Part shown: piece after piece, positions 7,723 through 15,554 of the stretch | Layout of the letters: every line of letters starts with the position of its first letter | Numbering within the stretch: position 1 is the first letter of the stretch | Source: Mesoaciditogaceae bacterium | GTDB lineage: Bacteria > Thermotogota > Thermotogae > Mesoaciditogales > Mesoaciditogaceae | Assembly (NCBI GenBank): GCA_015486145.1 | Contig: WFSH01000255.1 | Coordinates: 1 to 23,750 of the forward strand | DNA length: 23,750 nt | Reading direction: 5' to 3' | Notes under the pieces: generated by a model | What the model was told of the DNA's origin: nothing | Database searches by the model: none | The model's input: the letters and a program-made list of their open reading frames with translations, nothing else | Position numbers and translations under genes: made by a program

Positions 7723-7798
7723 GCCAGCGTAGCTCAGTTGGTAGAGCAACTCATTCGTAATGAGTAGGTCTAGGGTTCGAGTCCCTACGCTGGCTCCA
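7723..7798 (+). tRNA. tRNA-Thr (anticodon CGT)
   Basis: A 76-base tRNA with encoded CCA. The acceptor stem pairs GCCAGCG (7723-7729) with CGCTGGC (7788-7794), followed by T and CCA (7796-7798). The D arm has AGCTCAGTTGGTAGAGC, the anticodon stem pairs ACTCA with TGAGT around loop TTCGTAA, and the T arm carries the usual GGTTCGAGTCC. The CGT anticodon reads ACG, giving threonine. It has its own strong promoter and a downstream hairpin. Confidence 0.97.
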
Positions 7799-7799
7799 T

Positions 7800-7829
7800 A
7801 ACCCAGGGTGAACTCTGGGTTTACTTTTT
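7800..7829 (+). terminator. Probable rho-independent terminator/attenuator after tRNA-Thr
   Basis: AACCCAG (7800-7806) pairs with CTGGGTT (7815-7821) around an eight-base loop, followed by TACTTTTT (7823-7830 region). The stem is short and the T-run starts three bases later, so termination may be partial. No separate promoter is visible between it and tilS at 7855, which suggests read-through feeds the downstream genes. Confidence 0.6.
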
Positions 7830-7854
7830 GTGTTGTGATGGTAGGGATCGTATC

Positions 7855-9243
7855 ATGAAGCTCAATGAGTTTGAGTACAGGCTCTTAAAATTCATAAAAA
7901 AAGAGGGGCTCATAGATCCGGGCGAACGCATTGTTCTCGCCGTTTCTGGTGGTGCGGATTCAGTTGCCATGATGTACGCTCTAAACTCTATAAAGATGGA
8001 GTTAAAGGCTGAATTCATCGTTGCTCATCTCAATCACATGATACGTCCCGAAGCTTCCAAAGAGGGGCTGGCGGTTTGTAAAATGGCTAAAGCGCTCAAG
8101 ATGAAGTGCCTGGTAGAAATGAGAAACGTTCCCGAGTACAAAAAAGAACACAACGGACTATCTCTCGAAGAAGCCGCAAGAATAGTACGATATCAATTTT
8201 TGGAAGATACGATGAGAAAATTTAATGCCACCAAAATAGCCACCGCACATCACCTTTCAGACTTGACTGAAAATTTCTTCATCAGACTTTTTAGGGGAAG
8301 TGGTATTGGTGGGCTAATCGGCATGCGACCGAAAAATGGATCATATATAAAACCTTTTTTGATCTTTGATGAAAAAACGATTCGAGAATATGTTACAATA
8401 AAGAAAGTGAGTTTTTTTGAAGACAAAACAAATCTCGATGTACGTTACGTTCGAAATAAAGTGAGGCACATTCTCGTTCCAATGATAAAAAATGAGTTTT
8501 GCTCAAAAATTGAAAACAAGGTGTTAAAAGTCACAGAAGTACTTCGTGAATACCAAGATTTTGTCAATGATAAAGTTGAAGAGATATTCGAAAAAGCAGT
8601 TGTGTCCGACGATGGTAAAATAAGTTTTTCAACGGAGGATCTCGACGGTAAAGCGCATCTTTTGTTAAGTGAGCTTGTAAAGGAATGTTTTAGGCGTTTG
8701 AAGATCAGAATTTCCAGAGAAAAGATCGATTCGGTGGTTGATCTGATCGAGAAAGCTGGAGAAGGTGAGATAAATCTTGGTAAAAACAAATACGCCGTGA
8801 AAACGCGTGACACATTTTTTATTGGTCCAAAGATTCAATCCCTCAAATGGAAAGAACCCATCGAACTCAGAATACCCGGTGGAGTCGAAATAAAGGAACT
8901 GTCTCTAAAGGTAAATGCAAAAATCGAAAACTTCAATGGATTTCTTGGAGATGCAAAAACGGTCGCTGTTGTGGATGCCGAGAAGGTTGAATTTCCACTT
9001 TTTGTGAGGACACCCAAATCTGGTGAAAAGGTTATTCCACTTGGGATGAATGGACATAAAAGTGTACTTTCCATTTTGAAAGATCGAAAAGTTTCGGTTC
9101 ATTCAAGAAAAATTTTTCCAATAATTTCTCAAAAAAATGGTAAGATAGTTTGGATTGTTGGAATAACAATACCCGAAGATTTTAAAGTAACAAAGACGAC
9201 TCGTAAAGTCTTGTTACTTATTCGGGAAGGAGGTAATTTCTAA
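7855..9243 (+). CDS. tilS: tRNA(Ile)-lysidine synthetase
   Basis: TilS attaches lysine to C34 of the CAU-anticodon tRNA-Ile, using ATP, so that it reads AUA instead of AUG. The PP-loop motif SGGADS is at residues 31-36 of a 462-residue protein, followed by the expected AHLNHMIRP and TAHHLSDLTENFFIRLFRGSGIGG-type blocks (the latter about 135-158). A C-terminal TilS substrate-binding domain (FVRTPKSGEKVIPLGM...) completes the long form. I chose ATG at 7855, preceded by GGTAGGG; the in-frame TTG at 7828 would lie in the terminator T-run. It is followed by ftsH after four bases, the order I recall from other Thermotogota and from Firmicutes. Confidence 0.96.
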   Translation: MKLNEFEYRLLKFIKKEGLIDPGERIVLAVSGGADSVAMMYALNSIKMELKAEFIVAHLNHMIRPEASKEGLAVCKMAKALKMKCLVEMRNVPEYKKEHNGLSLEEAARIVRYQFLEDTMRKFNATKIATAHHLSDLTENFFIRLFRGSGIGGLIGMRPKNGSYIKPFLIFDEKTIREYVTIKKVSFFEDKTNLDVRYVRNKVRHILVPMIKNEFCSKIENKVLKVTEVLREYQDFVNDKVEEIFEKAVVSDDGKISFSTEDLDGKAHLLLSELVKECFRRLKIRISREKIDSVVDLIEKAGEGEINLGKNKYAVKTRDTFFIGPKIQSLKWKEPIELRIPGGVEIKELSLKVNAKIENFNGFLGDAKTVAVVDAEKVEFPLFVRTPKSGEKVIPLGMNGHKSVLSILKDRKVSVHSRKIFPIISQKNGKIVWIVGITIPEDFKVTKTTRKVLLLIREGGNF

Positions 9244-9247
9244 AAAC

Positions 9248-11146
9248 ATGCCTAAGAATTACAAACCAATTGGCCCAAATTGGAAGTCTTTTATGCTTTA
9301 CACGTTGATACTTATACTAATATTCTTTCTCGTAAGAAGTATGTGGCAAACTCCTACTCCCATTGTTCAAATTGGGTTCACAAAGTTCTTGACAATGGTT
9401 GAAGAAAATCCCACACCTATAAAAGAGGTTATCATAGGTAGTAACGGTAACACTACAGTCATAGCCAATGGAGAAAAGTATCAACTCTACGCGCCATGGT
9501 TAATCACAAGTAGCCAATTTGTGGAAAAAATGTATTCTAAACATATAAAAGTAGTTGCGAAACAATCTGGAAACGCTTCTATGTGGCTCAACATTCTCGG
9601 AACCATTATACCTTTGGCAATTTTCTTCTTGTTCTTCTGGTTCCTCATGAGGCGTATGGGAGGAGGTGGCTCCCAAGCTTTTACTTTTACCAAAAGTCCT
9701 GCAAGAGTCTATAATTCTGGTGAAAAGAAAGTAACCTTCGAAGATGTCGCGGGTGTTGAAGAATCAAAAGAAGAGTTGAAATCCGTTGTGGAATTTCTCA
9801 GAAATCCCCAATCTTTTAATACACTCGGTGCGAGGATGCCAAAGGGAATACTTCTCGTGGGTCCTCCGGGAACCGGAAAGACTCTTCTTGCACGTGCTGT
9901 GGCAGGTGAAGCAAATGTTCCATTTTATCACATAAGTGGTTCAGATTTTGTGGAACTCTTTGTGGGTGTTGGTGCGGCAAGGGTGAGAGATCTCTTCACC
10001 CAGGCCAAGCAAAATCAACCCTCAATTGTGTTCATAGATGAAATAGACGCCGTTGGTCGTCAGAGAGGAGCAGGGCTTGGAGGTGGCCATGATGAGAGGG
10101 AGCAAACTTTAAACCAACTTCTTGTGGAAATGGATGGATTTGATCAAAATACAGCCGTGATCGTCATGGCTGCAACTAACAGACCTGATATACTTGACTC
10201 TGCCCTTTTAAGACCGGGAAGATTTGACAAAAAGATTCTCGTGGATCCGCCAGATATAAACGGGAGAGAAGCCATACTACGTGTTCACATGCGTGGAAAA
10301 CCAATAGATAGGAATGTCGATCCAAAGTTATTGGCACAGAGGACACCTGGCTTTGTGGGTGCCGATCTCGAAAATCTTGTGAATGAAGCCGCCTTGCTTG
10401 CAGCACAGAGGAAAAAAAGACAAATAGAATTTGACGATTTTGAAGAAGCGATAGACAGGGTTATAGCCGGTCCGGAGAGAAAGTCAAAGATCGTGAGTGC
10501 CAAAGAGCGAAAAATAGTCGCTTATCATGAGATTGGCCATGCGATTGTTGGTGCAGTGCTTCCAAACGCCGATCCGGTTCATAAGATTTCAATAGTTCCC
10601 CGTGGAATGCACGCTTTGGGGTTCACTTTGCAGTTACCGCTTCAAGACAAATATTTGATGTCCAAAAATGAAATCTTGGATAAAATCAGTGGACTTCTTG
10701 GAGGACGTGCTGCTGAAGAGCTTGTTTTCAACGAAATCACCACGGGAGCATCTAATGATATAGAAAGAGCCACAAAGATAGCAAGAGACATGGTGTGTAA
10801 GTATGGGATGAGCGAAAACATAGGACCAATTGCGTGGGGTGAAGAGGAAGAAGAGGTCTTTCTTGGAAAGCAGCTTTCAAGAATGAAAAATTACAGCGAG
10901 GAAACTGCATCAGAGATAGATAGACAAGTCAAGGTTATAGTTAGCCAATGTTATTCTCGAGCTAAAGAAATCTTGTTGGAATATCGTGATAAAATGGATA
11001 AAATAGCTAAAATTCTCTTGGAAAAAGAAACTATAGAAGGTGAAGAACTCAATCGCTTACTTAAAAGCGACGAAGTAAAAACAACGGATACCGTCAATAA
11101 AAATCAGGGTGTTAGTGAGGGTAACGTTGCAGCAGAAAACGGATGA
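9248..11146 (+). CDS. ftsH: ATP-dependent zinc metalloprotease FtsH
   Basis: A membrane-bound AAA+ protease that extracts and degrades damaged or unassembled membrane proteins and some soluble regulators. Domains in order over 632 residues: membrane helix 1 (about 15-31); a small extracytoplasmic domain; helix 2 (113-134); a glycine-rich hinge; AAA domain with Walker A GPPGTGKT (205-212), Walker B VFIDEIDAVG and the ATNRPDILDSALLRPGRFD second-region-of-homology segment; then the M41 protease with zinc motif H427-E-I-G-H431. The usual motif is HEAGH; Ile in place of Ala keeps HExxH. The C-tail is charged. GGAGGT upstream is about 13 bases from ATG, a little long. The end overlaps the radical SAM gene. 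Confidence 0.98.
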   Translation: MPKNYKPIGPNWKSFMLYTLILILIFFLVRSMWQTPTPIVQIGFTKFLTMVEENPTPIKEVIIGSNGNTTVIANGEKYQLYAPWLITSSQFVEKMYSKHIKVVAKQSGNASMWLNILGTIIPLAIFFLFFWFLMRRMGGGGSQAFTFTKSPARVYNSGEKKVTFEDVAGVEESKEELKSVVEFLRNPQSFNTLGARMPKGILLVGPPGTGKTLLARAVAGEANVPFYHISGSDFVELFVGVGAARVRDLFTQAKQNQPSIVFIDEIDAVGRQRGAGLGGGHDEREQTLNQLLVEMDGFDQNTAVIVMAATNRPDILDSALLRPGRFDKKILVDPPDINGREAILRVHMRGKPIDRNVDPKLLAQRTPGFVGADLENLVNEAALLAAQRKKRQIEFDDFEEAIDRVIAGPERKSKIVSAKERKIVAYHEIGHAIVGAVLPNADPVHKISIVPRGMHALGFTLQLPLQDKYLMSKNEILDKISGLLGGRAAEELVFNEITTGASNDIERATKIARDMVCKYGMSENIGPIAWGEEEEEVFLGKQLSRMKNYSEETASEIDRQVKVIVSQCYSRAKEILLEYRDKMDKIAKILLEKETIEGEELNRLLKSDEVKTTDTVNKNQGVSEGNVAAENG

Positions 11147-12722
11147 AGAGGTTCTAATAAAAAAAGCAAACGGTGGGCCTTCGATTGCGTTGATTTTTCC
11201 AAATGATTATGGCTCAGCGATCGCAAATCTTGGATTCAATTCAGTTTACGCGATGGCATCGTTGACTGGATTTAGATGCGAGCGTTTTGTGTACAATAAA
11301 GAGAAAAATTCGCAGTTAAGATCCATAGAACATAACAGATTGTTGACGGATTTTGATGTGTGGGCTTTTTCAGTCTCATTTGAATTGGACGTTCTGAATG
11401 TTTTAAGTGTGTTTCAAAAGACTCACATCAGCGCTTTGTCGTACAAGAGAAATGGGAATCCTCTTGTGATCGTTGGAGGAGCAATGACGTTTTTCAATCC
11501 AAATTCCCTGTGGTCTGTGGCCGATGTGATTTTTCATGGTGAGATAGAAGGTTGTACCGAGTTCTTTGAAAAAATGTACTCTCTTTTGGATCAAGGCATG
11601 CGAGGAGAAAAGATTTTGGAAGAACTCGCAGGAATGTCTTGTTTGTCAATACCAACATTCGGAGTCAAAAAAGTGGCACTTTCAAAGCTGAAAGATTTGA
11701 AAAAATCACTCGCGGAATCTTTCTTTCTATCGCGGTATGGAGCATTTGGCAAGAGGTACTTAATAGAAATAGAGCGTGGTTGTAAAAGAGGATGCAGGTT
11801 TTGTGTGGCGGGTTATGTTTACCGACCCATGCGTTACATGGAGTTGGAGGAAATCAAGAAGAGAATTTCTTCTGCCATTGAATACACCAAAAAGCTTGGT
11901 TTAGTCGCCGCAACGGTTACTGACTATCCGTATTTGGATGAGCTTTTGGATTGGATCGAAAACAAGATCGAAAGCTTAAGCGTTTCTTCTTTGAGGCTTG
12001 ATGCCCTGACTCCTAAACTGATCAATTCTCTTGTAAATTTTGGGGAACGTGAGATCACGATCGCTCCAGAAGCTGGAACCCAGCGTTTAAGAGATTTAAT
12101 AAACAAAAAGATATCGGAAGGTGACATTGAGCAAGCCATTCGACACATCAAAAAATCAGGATTAAAAAGAGTGAAAATGTACTTTATGTACGGTCTTCCT
12201 GAGGAAAAGTGCGGTGATCTTGATGGTATAATTGATATTGTAAAAAATGTTAAAATAAATCTAATGTTACCTTATGTGAGTTTCAATCCATTTATTCCTA
12301 AACCTTGGACTCCCTTTGAGGATTTCAAGATGTTGGATGAAAAAGAACTCAAGCAGCGTCAGCGTTATTTGAGTTCTACACTTGGTAAAATGCATGTTAA
12401 ATTCAAATTTGAAAGTGTGAGGTTGTCAAGAATCCAATGGGTGATTTCTACCGCATCTCCAGAACTTTCCGAAGAGCTCGCAAAGGCAGATGCTCCATTT
12501 GAGGTTTTAAAGAGTGCGGAAAAATCCTGGGTTCCTCGTCGAAGTTGGAGTTACATAAATGGCATGGAGAAATCATTTTTGGATTCTCAAAAAGAGATGG
12601 CATTTAAGTTCAAAACATATCCCGATTGCCAAATCGGAGAGTGTGAAGCATGTGGTGTCTGTGAGAAGATAAATAATCAAGGAGGGATTAGAAGTGGCAA
12701 AAAAGCGGATATTGGTTGTTGA
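11127..12722 (+). CDS. Radical SAM protein with B12-binding-like N-terminal domain
   Basis: About 531 residues. The first 170 or so (PSIALIFPNDYGSAIANLG, then the PLVIVGGAMTFFNP block) resemble the Rossmann-like B12-binding domain seen before many radical SAM cores, but I see no DxHxxG cobalamin-ligand motif. The radical SAM cluster motif is C219-KRG-C223-RF-C226. A C-terminal cysteine set, C501, C506, C509 and C512 (CQIGECEACGVC), could hold a second Fe-S cluster. It resembles the uncharacterised family annotated as TIGR03960-like; the reaction is unknown. I choose a TTG start at 11127, with GTGAGGG five bases upstream, inside the end of ftsH (20-base overlap). GTG at 11109 is the alternative. 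Its 3' end overlaps the response-regulator gene by 29 bases. Confidence 0.85.
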   Translation: MQQKTDEEVLIKKANGGPSIALIFPNDYGSAIANLGFNSVYAMASLTGFRCERFVYNKEKNSQLRSIEHNRLLTDFDVWAFSVSFELDVLNVLSVFQKTHISALSYKRNGNPLVIVGGAMTFFNPNSLWSVADVIFHGEIEGCTEFFEKMYSLLDQGMRGEKILEELAGMSCLSIPTFGVKKVALSKLKDLKKSLAESFFLSRYGAFGKRYLIEIERGCKRGCRFCVAGYVYRPMRYMELEEIKKRISSAIEYTKKLGLVAATVTDYPYLDELLDWIENKIESLSVSSLRLDALTPKLINSLVNFGEREITIAPEAGTQRLRDLINKKISEGDIEQAIRHIKKSGLKRVKMYFMYGLPEEKCGDLDGIIDIVKNVKINLMLPYVSFNPFIPKPWTPFEDFKMLDEKELKQRQRYLSSTLGKMHVKFKFESVRLSRIQWVISTASPELSEELAKADAPFEVLKSAEKSWVPRRSWSYINGMEKSFLDSQKEMAFKFKTYPDCQIGECEACGVCEKINNQGGIRSGKKADIGC

Positions 12723-13413
12723 TGACGAGCCATCAATAGTTGAGCTTGTTAGCTACAATCTTAAGAAGGAGGGGTACGACGTCATTAAAGCCTATGACGC
12801 GGAAAAAGCTCTTGAAATGATAAATGAAAGCGACATAGATCTTTTCATAATTGACGTTATGCTCCCAGGAATGGATGGTTTTGAACTCGTGAGGACTTTG
12901 AGGAGTGGAGACAAAAACAGAGATAAACCCGTGATCTTTTTGACGGCAAAAGGTGAGGAGTTTGACAGGGTACTTGGACTTGAACTCGGTGCCGACGACT
13001 ACATAACAAAACCCTTTAGTGTTAGAGAACTTCTTGCACGAATAAAAGCCATTTTCAGAAGAACTGATCAAGCTCTCAAGAAAAGTGAAGAAAAGCCGAA
13101 AAAGATCTCAGCCAAGGATTTGGAAATAGATTTGGAAAAGTACGAGGTCAAAGTCAGGGGAAATCTCGTGAATTTAACACCACTGGAGTTTGACCTTCTC
13201 AGGTTTTTAGCAGAAAATAAAGGCAAGGTTTTTAGCAGAGACGTGTTGCTTGACACACTTTGGGGATACGATTATTATGGTGATACTCGTACCGTAGATG
13301 TCCATATAAGAAGGCTGAGAACCAAAATAGAAGAAGATGCGTCAAATCCCAATTATATCATCACGGTGAGGGGAAAGGGATACAAATTCAAGGATCCAGG
13401 AAGTGAGGATTGA
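12694..13413 (+). CDS. OmpR/PhoB-family response regulator
   Basis: 239 residues. The receiver domain has the acidic pair D10-D11, phospho-acceptor D54 (LFIIDVMLPGMDG) and the LTAKGEE and KPFSVRELLARI blocks. The C-terminal winged-helix DNA-binding domain (about 135-235) contains LTPLEFDLLRFLAENKGKVFSRDVLLDTLWGYDYYGDTRTVDVHIRRLRTKI-type sequence (recognition helix near VDVHIRRLR). It is presumably phosphorylated by the histidine kinase encoded 21 bases downstream. The GTG start has AAGGAGGG seven bases upstream, inside the radical SAM gene. It most resembles PhoB/PhoP of Gram-positives, but no phosphate-transport genes are in view, so the signal is unknown. Confidence 0.95.
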   Translation: MAKKRILVVDDEPSIVELVSYNLKKEGYDVIKAYDAEKALEMINESDIDLFIIDVMLPGMDGFELVRTLRSGDKNRDKPVIFLTAKGEEFDRVLGLELGADDYITKPFSVRELLARIKAIFRRTDQALKKSEEKPKKISAKDLEIDLEKYEVKVRGNLVNLTPLEFDLLRFLAENKGKVFSRDVLLDTLWGYDYYGDTRTVDVHIRRLRTKIEEDASNPNYIITVRGKGYKFKDPGSED

Positions 13414-13434
13414 TAGTTCACGTTCTGGATAATT

Positions 13435-14670
13435 TTGTTGTCGGCTGTTGCGGCCGGAAGTGTTGTATTTGCAGTAATTTCGTATCTTGAGTTTGTTAAA
13501 GCCAAACGTATTCTTAAAGACGTTTCTCACGCAATAACCGGTAAAGATGTTCCCATAATAAAGATTCTTGATGTGTTAAAAGATATGAAACACGATCTGG
13601 AGGGTAAATACGAAGAGGCAATACACAGTCGTGAGAATATGCGTATTATCCTCCAGAATATTAGTGATGGAATAATAATACTTGACAAATCCGGAAGGAT
13701 ATTGATGGATAATTCGGCTGCCCGCCAGTTGTTTGGGATAAAAGAAGAACACTCTGACAAGAAAAAGTTAGTTGAATTGGTGGATAATTACGAGTTACTG
13801 AATTTTGCCGATAAAAATCTAAAATCTTTCTTGAAAGATTCCACTGAAATATCCATTATATACCCCAAAAAACGTTTTGTGAAGTGTGATTCTATACCTG
13901 TTGTTTTAAGTGGAAAAGAAGAGGTGCTTATCATTCTCATAAAAGACGTAACCAAAGAACGGGAACTTGACAGTGTGAGAAAAGAGTTCATATCGAACGT
14001 TTCGCACGAGCTGAAAACACCTCTAACTTCTATCCACGGTTATGCGGAAACATTGCTTGACGATGATTTTTCGGACATAGAAACGTCCAAGCATTTTTTG
14101 AAAATAATAGAAGCAGAATCTGCAAGAATGGGACGGTTAATAAACGATTTGCTGGATCTCCAAAAAATTGAAGAGGGCAAAGCGGCGTTTAATTTTGAAG
14201 AGGTTGAGATAGATGAAGTGGTCAAGTACGTTTCAAGAATAGTAAAACCTATGGCCGAGAGTTTGGGGGTTGATGTCAAAATTTCTTGTGACTCAGATGT
14301 GACTGTCAAAGGAGATTTTGACAGGTTGGTTCAGGCTATTCTTAACCTCACAGACAACGCCATAAAATACACGTCTCAGAAAGAAAAAGGTGAAAAATAT
14401 GTAGAGTTGTCTTGCGGTGTTGGAGAAAGTGAGTGTTCGTTGAGCATAAAAGATACAGGACCAGGTATACCGGCTGACTCTATTCCGAGATTGTTTGATC
14501 GTTTCTACAGGGTAGACAAAGCTCGCTCGAGAAAAGTCGGGGGTACAGGACTTGGGCTTTCAATTGTGAGGATGATAATCGAAAAACATAAGGGACGCAT
14601 TGAGGTTTCAAGTGAAGAAGGTGTGGGTTCCGAATTCAAAATATTTCTTCCAATTCTGACGAGAGGATGA
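13435..14670 (+). CDS. PhoR-like sensor histidine kinase
   Basis: 411 residues in order: one N-terminal membrane helix (about 1-20), a coiled or HAMP-like linker, a PAS domain (ENMRIILQNISDGIIILD, about 63-175), a HisKA dimerisation domain with H191 in ISNVSHELKTPLTSIHGY, and a HATPase_c domain with the N box (LTDNAIKYTS), DTGPGIP, the F box and the GGTGLGLSIV G2 box. There is no second membrane helix or extracytoplasmic loop, so input probably comes from the PAS domain or the membrane. The start is uncertain: TTG at 13435 lacks a good ribosome site, and the frame is open back to 13417 without a canonical start codon. It overlaps the PadR gene by ATGA. Confidence 0.93.
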   Translation: MLSAVAAGSVVFAVISYLEFVKAKRILKDVSHAITGKDVPIIKILDVLKDMKHDLEGKYEEAIHSRENMRIILQNISDGIIILDKSGRILMDNSAARQLFGIKEEHSDKKKLVELVDNYELLNFADKNLKSFLKDSTEISIIYPKKRFVKCDSIPVVLSGKEEVLIILIKDVTKERELDSVRKEFISNVSHELKTPLTSIHGYAETLLDDDFSDIETSKHFLKIIEAESARMGRLINDLLDLQKIEEGKAAFNFEEVEIDEVVKYVSRIVKPMAESLGVDVKISCDSDVTVKGDFDRLVQAILNLTDNAIKYTSQKEKGEKYVELSCGVGESECSLSIKDTGPGIPADSIPRLFDRFYRVDKARSRKVGGTGLGLSIVRMIIEKHKGRIEVSSEEGVGSEFKIFLPILTRG

Positions 14671-15056
14671 ACGTTGTGCCAAGATCAAGACACGGTATGG
14701 GCCGATGGTGCGAAAGAGACCGGGAAATAAAGACGAGTCAGTGGATAGAGGGATACGTGTTGTTGTTGCTCTCAAAGGGTCCCGCCCATGGTTACGATCT
14801 CACCAAATCACTTGGTGAATTTGACGTTGAATTCAGCGGAATTGGACAAATGGGAACTCTATACAGATTACTTCGCCAAATGGAAGCAAAAGGAATAGTC
14901 ATTTCCAAATGGAACACCACCGGTGTGGGAGCTCCACGACGTGTTTACAGCATTACCCCAGAAGGTGAAATCTACTTACGTCAATATGTTGAACATTTAA
15001 AGGACGTCAGAAGGCGTATAAATAAATTCATTGAAACGTACTCTAAGATGAACTAA
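14667..15056 (+). CDS. PadR-family transcriptional regulator
   Basis: 129 residues with a PadR-type winged helix: the QWIEGYVLLLLSKGPAHGY helix, then IGQMGTLYRLLRQMEAKG (recognition region), the wing GVGAPRRVYSITPEG, and a C-terminal dimerisation helix (EHLKDVRRRINKFIETY). PadR proteins repress efflux or stress genes and sense small molecules; the ligand here is unknown. ATG at 14667 overlaps the kinase stop by four bases, but its GAGAGG is directly adjacent; GTG at 14676 sits nine bases from that site and may be the true start. It appears to be the last gene of the tilS-to-padR run, implying linkage to the two-component pair. Confidence 0.87.
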   Translation: MNVVPRSRHGMGRWCERDREIKTSQWIEGYVLLLLSKGPAHGYDLTKSLGEFDVEFSGIGQMGTLYRLLRQMEAKGIVISKWNTTGVGAPRRVYSITPEGEIYLRQYVEHLKDVRRRINKFIETYSKMN

Positions 15057-15141
15057 AAAACAGCTGAATAATCGTTGAGATCTCCTTCCTGAAGTCTTTC
15101 GAATAACTTTATCCATCTTTCAAATTAAGTTTCCAACCATG

Positions 15142-15150
15142 TGATATAAT
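15142..15150 (+). promoter_or_regulatory. Extended -10 promoter for rbfA-truB-ribF
   Basis: TGATATAAT at 15142-15150 fits the extended -10 form (TG-n-TATAAT). No good -35 hexamer is present 17 bases upstream, which extended -10 promoters tolerate. The start would fall near 15157, about 32 bases before the rbfA ATG. Confidence 0.65.
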
Positions 15151-15188
15151 TCGTACGCTGAGCTTTGCAAACAGAGGAGCTGTACACA

Positions 15189-15554
15189 ATGAGCATGTAT
15201 AAAAAAGAAATGATGGAGTCAGAAATGGTTAAAGTCATTTCAGAAGCTCTTAGAAGCATGAAAGATCCACGCGTCAAAGGAATTGTGTCCGTAACGAGGG
15301 TAGAGCTTTCCAAGGATTACAGATATGGACGTGTGTATTTCAGTATTTTTGAAGAAGATGCAAAAAAGAATGAGAAAATATTTGAAATTCTCAAGAATGC
15401 AAAAGGTTATTTCAAAACAAGAATTGCAAAGAATTTTAGAAGTTTCAAAACGCCAGAGCTTACCTTTGTACACGATCGTGGTATAAAGAAAGCCTTCGAA
15501 TTAGACAAACTTTTCAAGAAAATCAAAAATGATGAGCGGAATTCTGAAAGTTGA
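15189..15554 (+). CDS. rbfA: Ribosome-binding factor A
   Basis: A KH-fold protein of 121 residues that binds the immature 30S subunit and helps 16S rRNA 5'-end maturation. The typical pattern is present: ISEALRSMKDPRVKGIVSVT, then LSKDYRYGRVYFSIFEED, KGYFKTRIAKNF and TPELTFVHDRGI near the C-terminus. ATG at 15189 is chosen over an in-frame upstream codon because GAGGAG (15174-15179) lies nine bases before it. It overlaps truB by 26 bases. The rbfA-truB-ribF order is the widespread conserved one, here without infB and nusA. Confidence 0.93.
   Translation: MSMYKKEMMESEMVKVISEALRSMKDPRVKGIVSVTRVELSKDYRYGRVYFSIFEEDAKKNEKIFEILKNAKGYFKTRIAKNFRSFKTPELTFVHDRGIKKAFELDKLFKKIKNDERNSES

Noticed and set aside
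15057..15141. Terminator after padR
   Set aside because: Only small palindromes (GAGATCTC at 15077-15084 and CTTC-CT-GAAG) without a following T-run; not enough to call.
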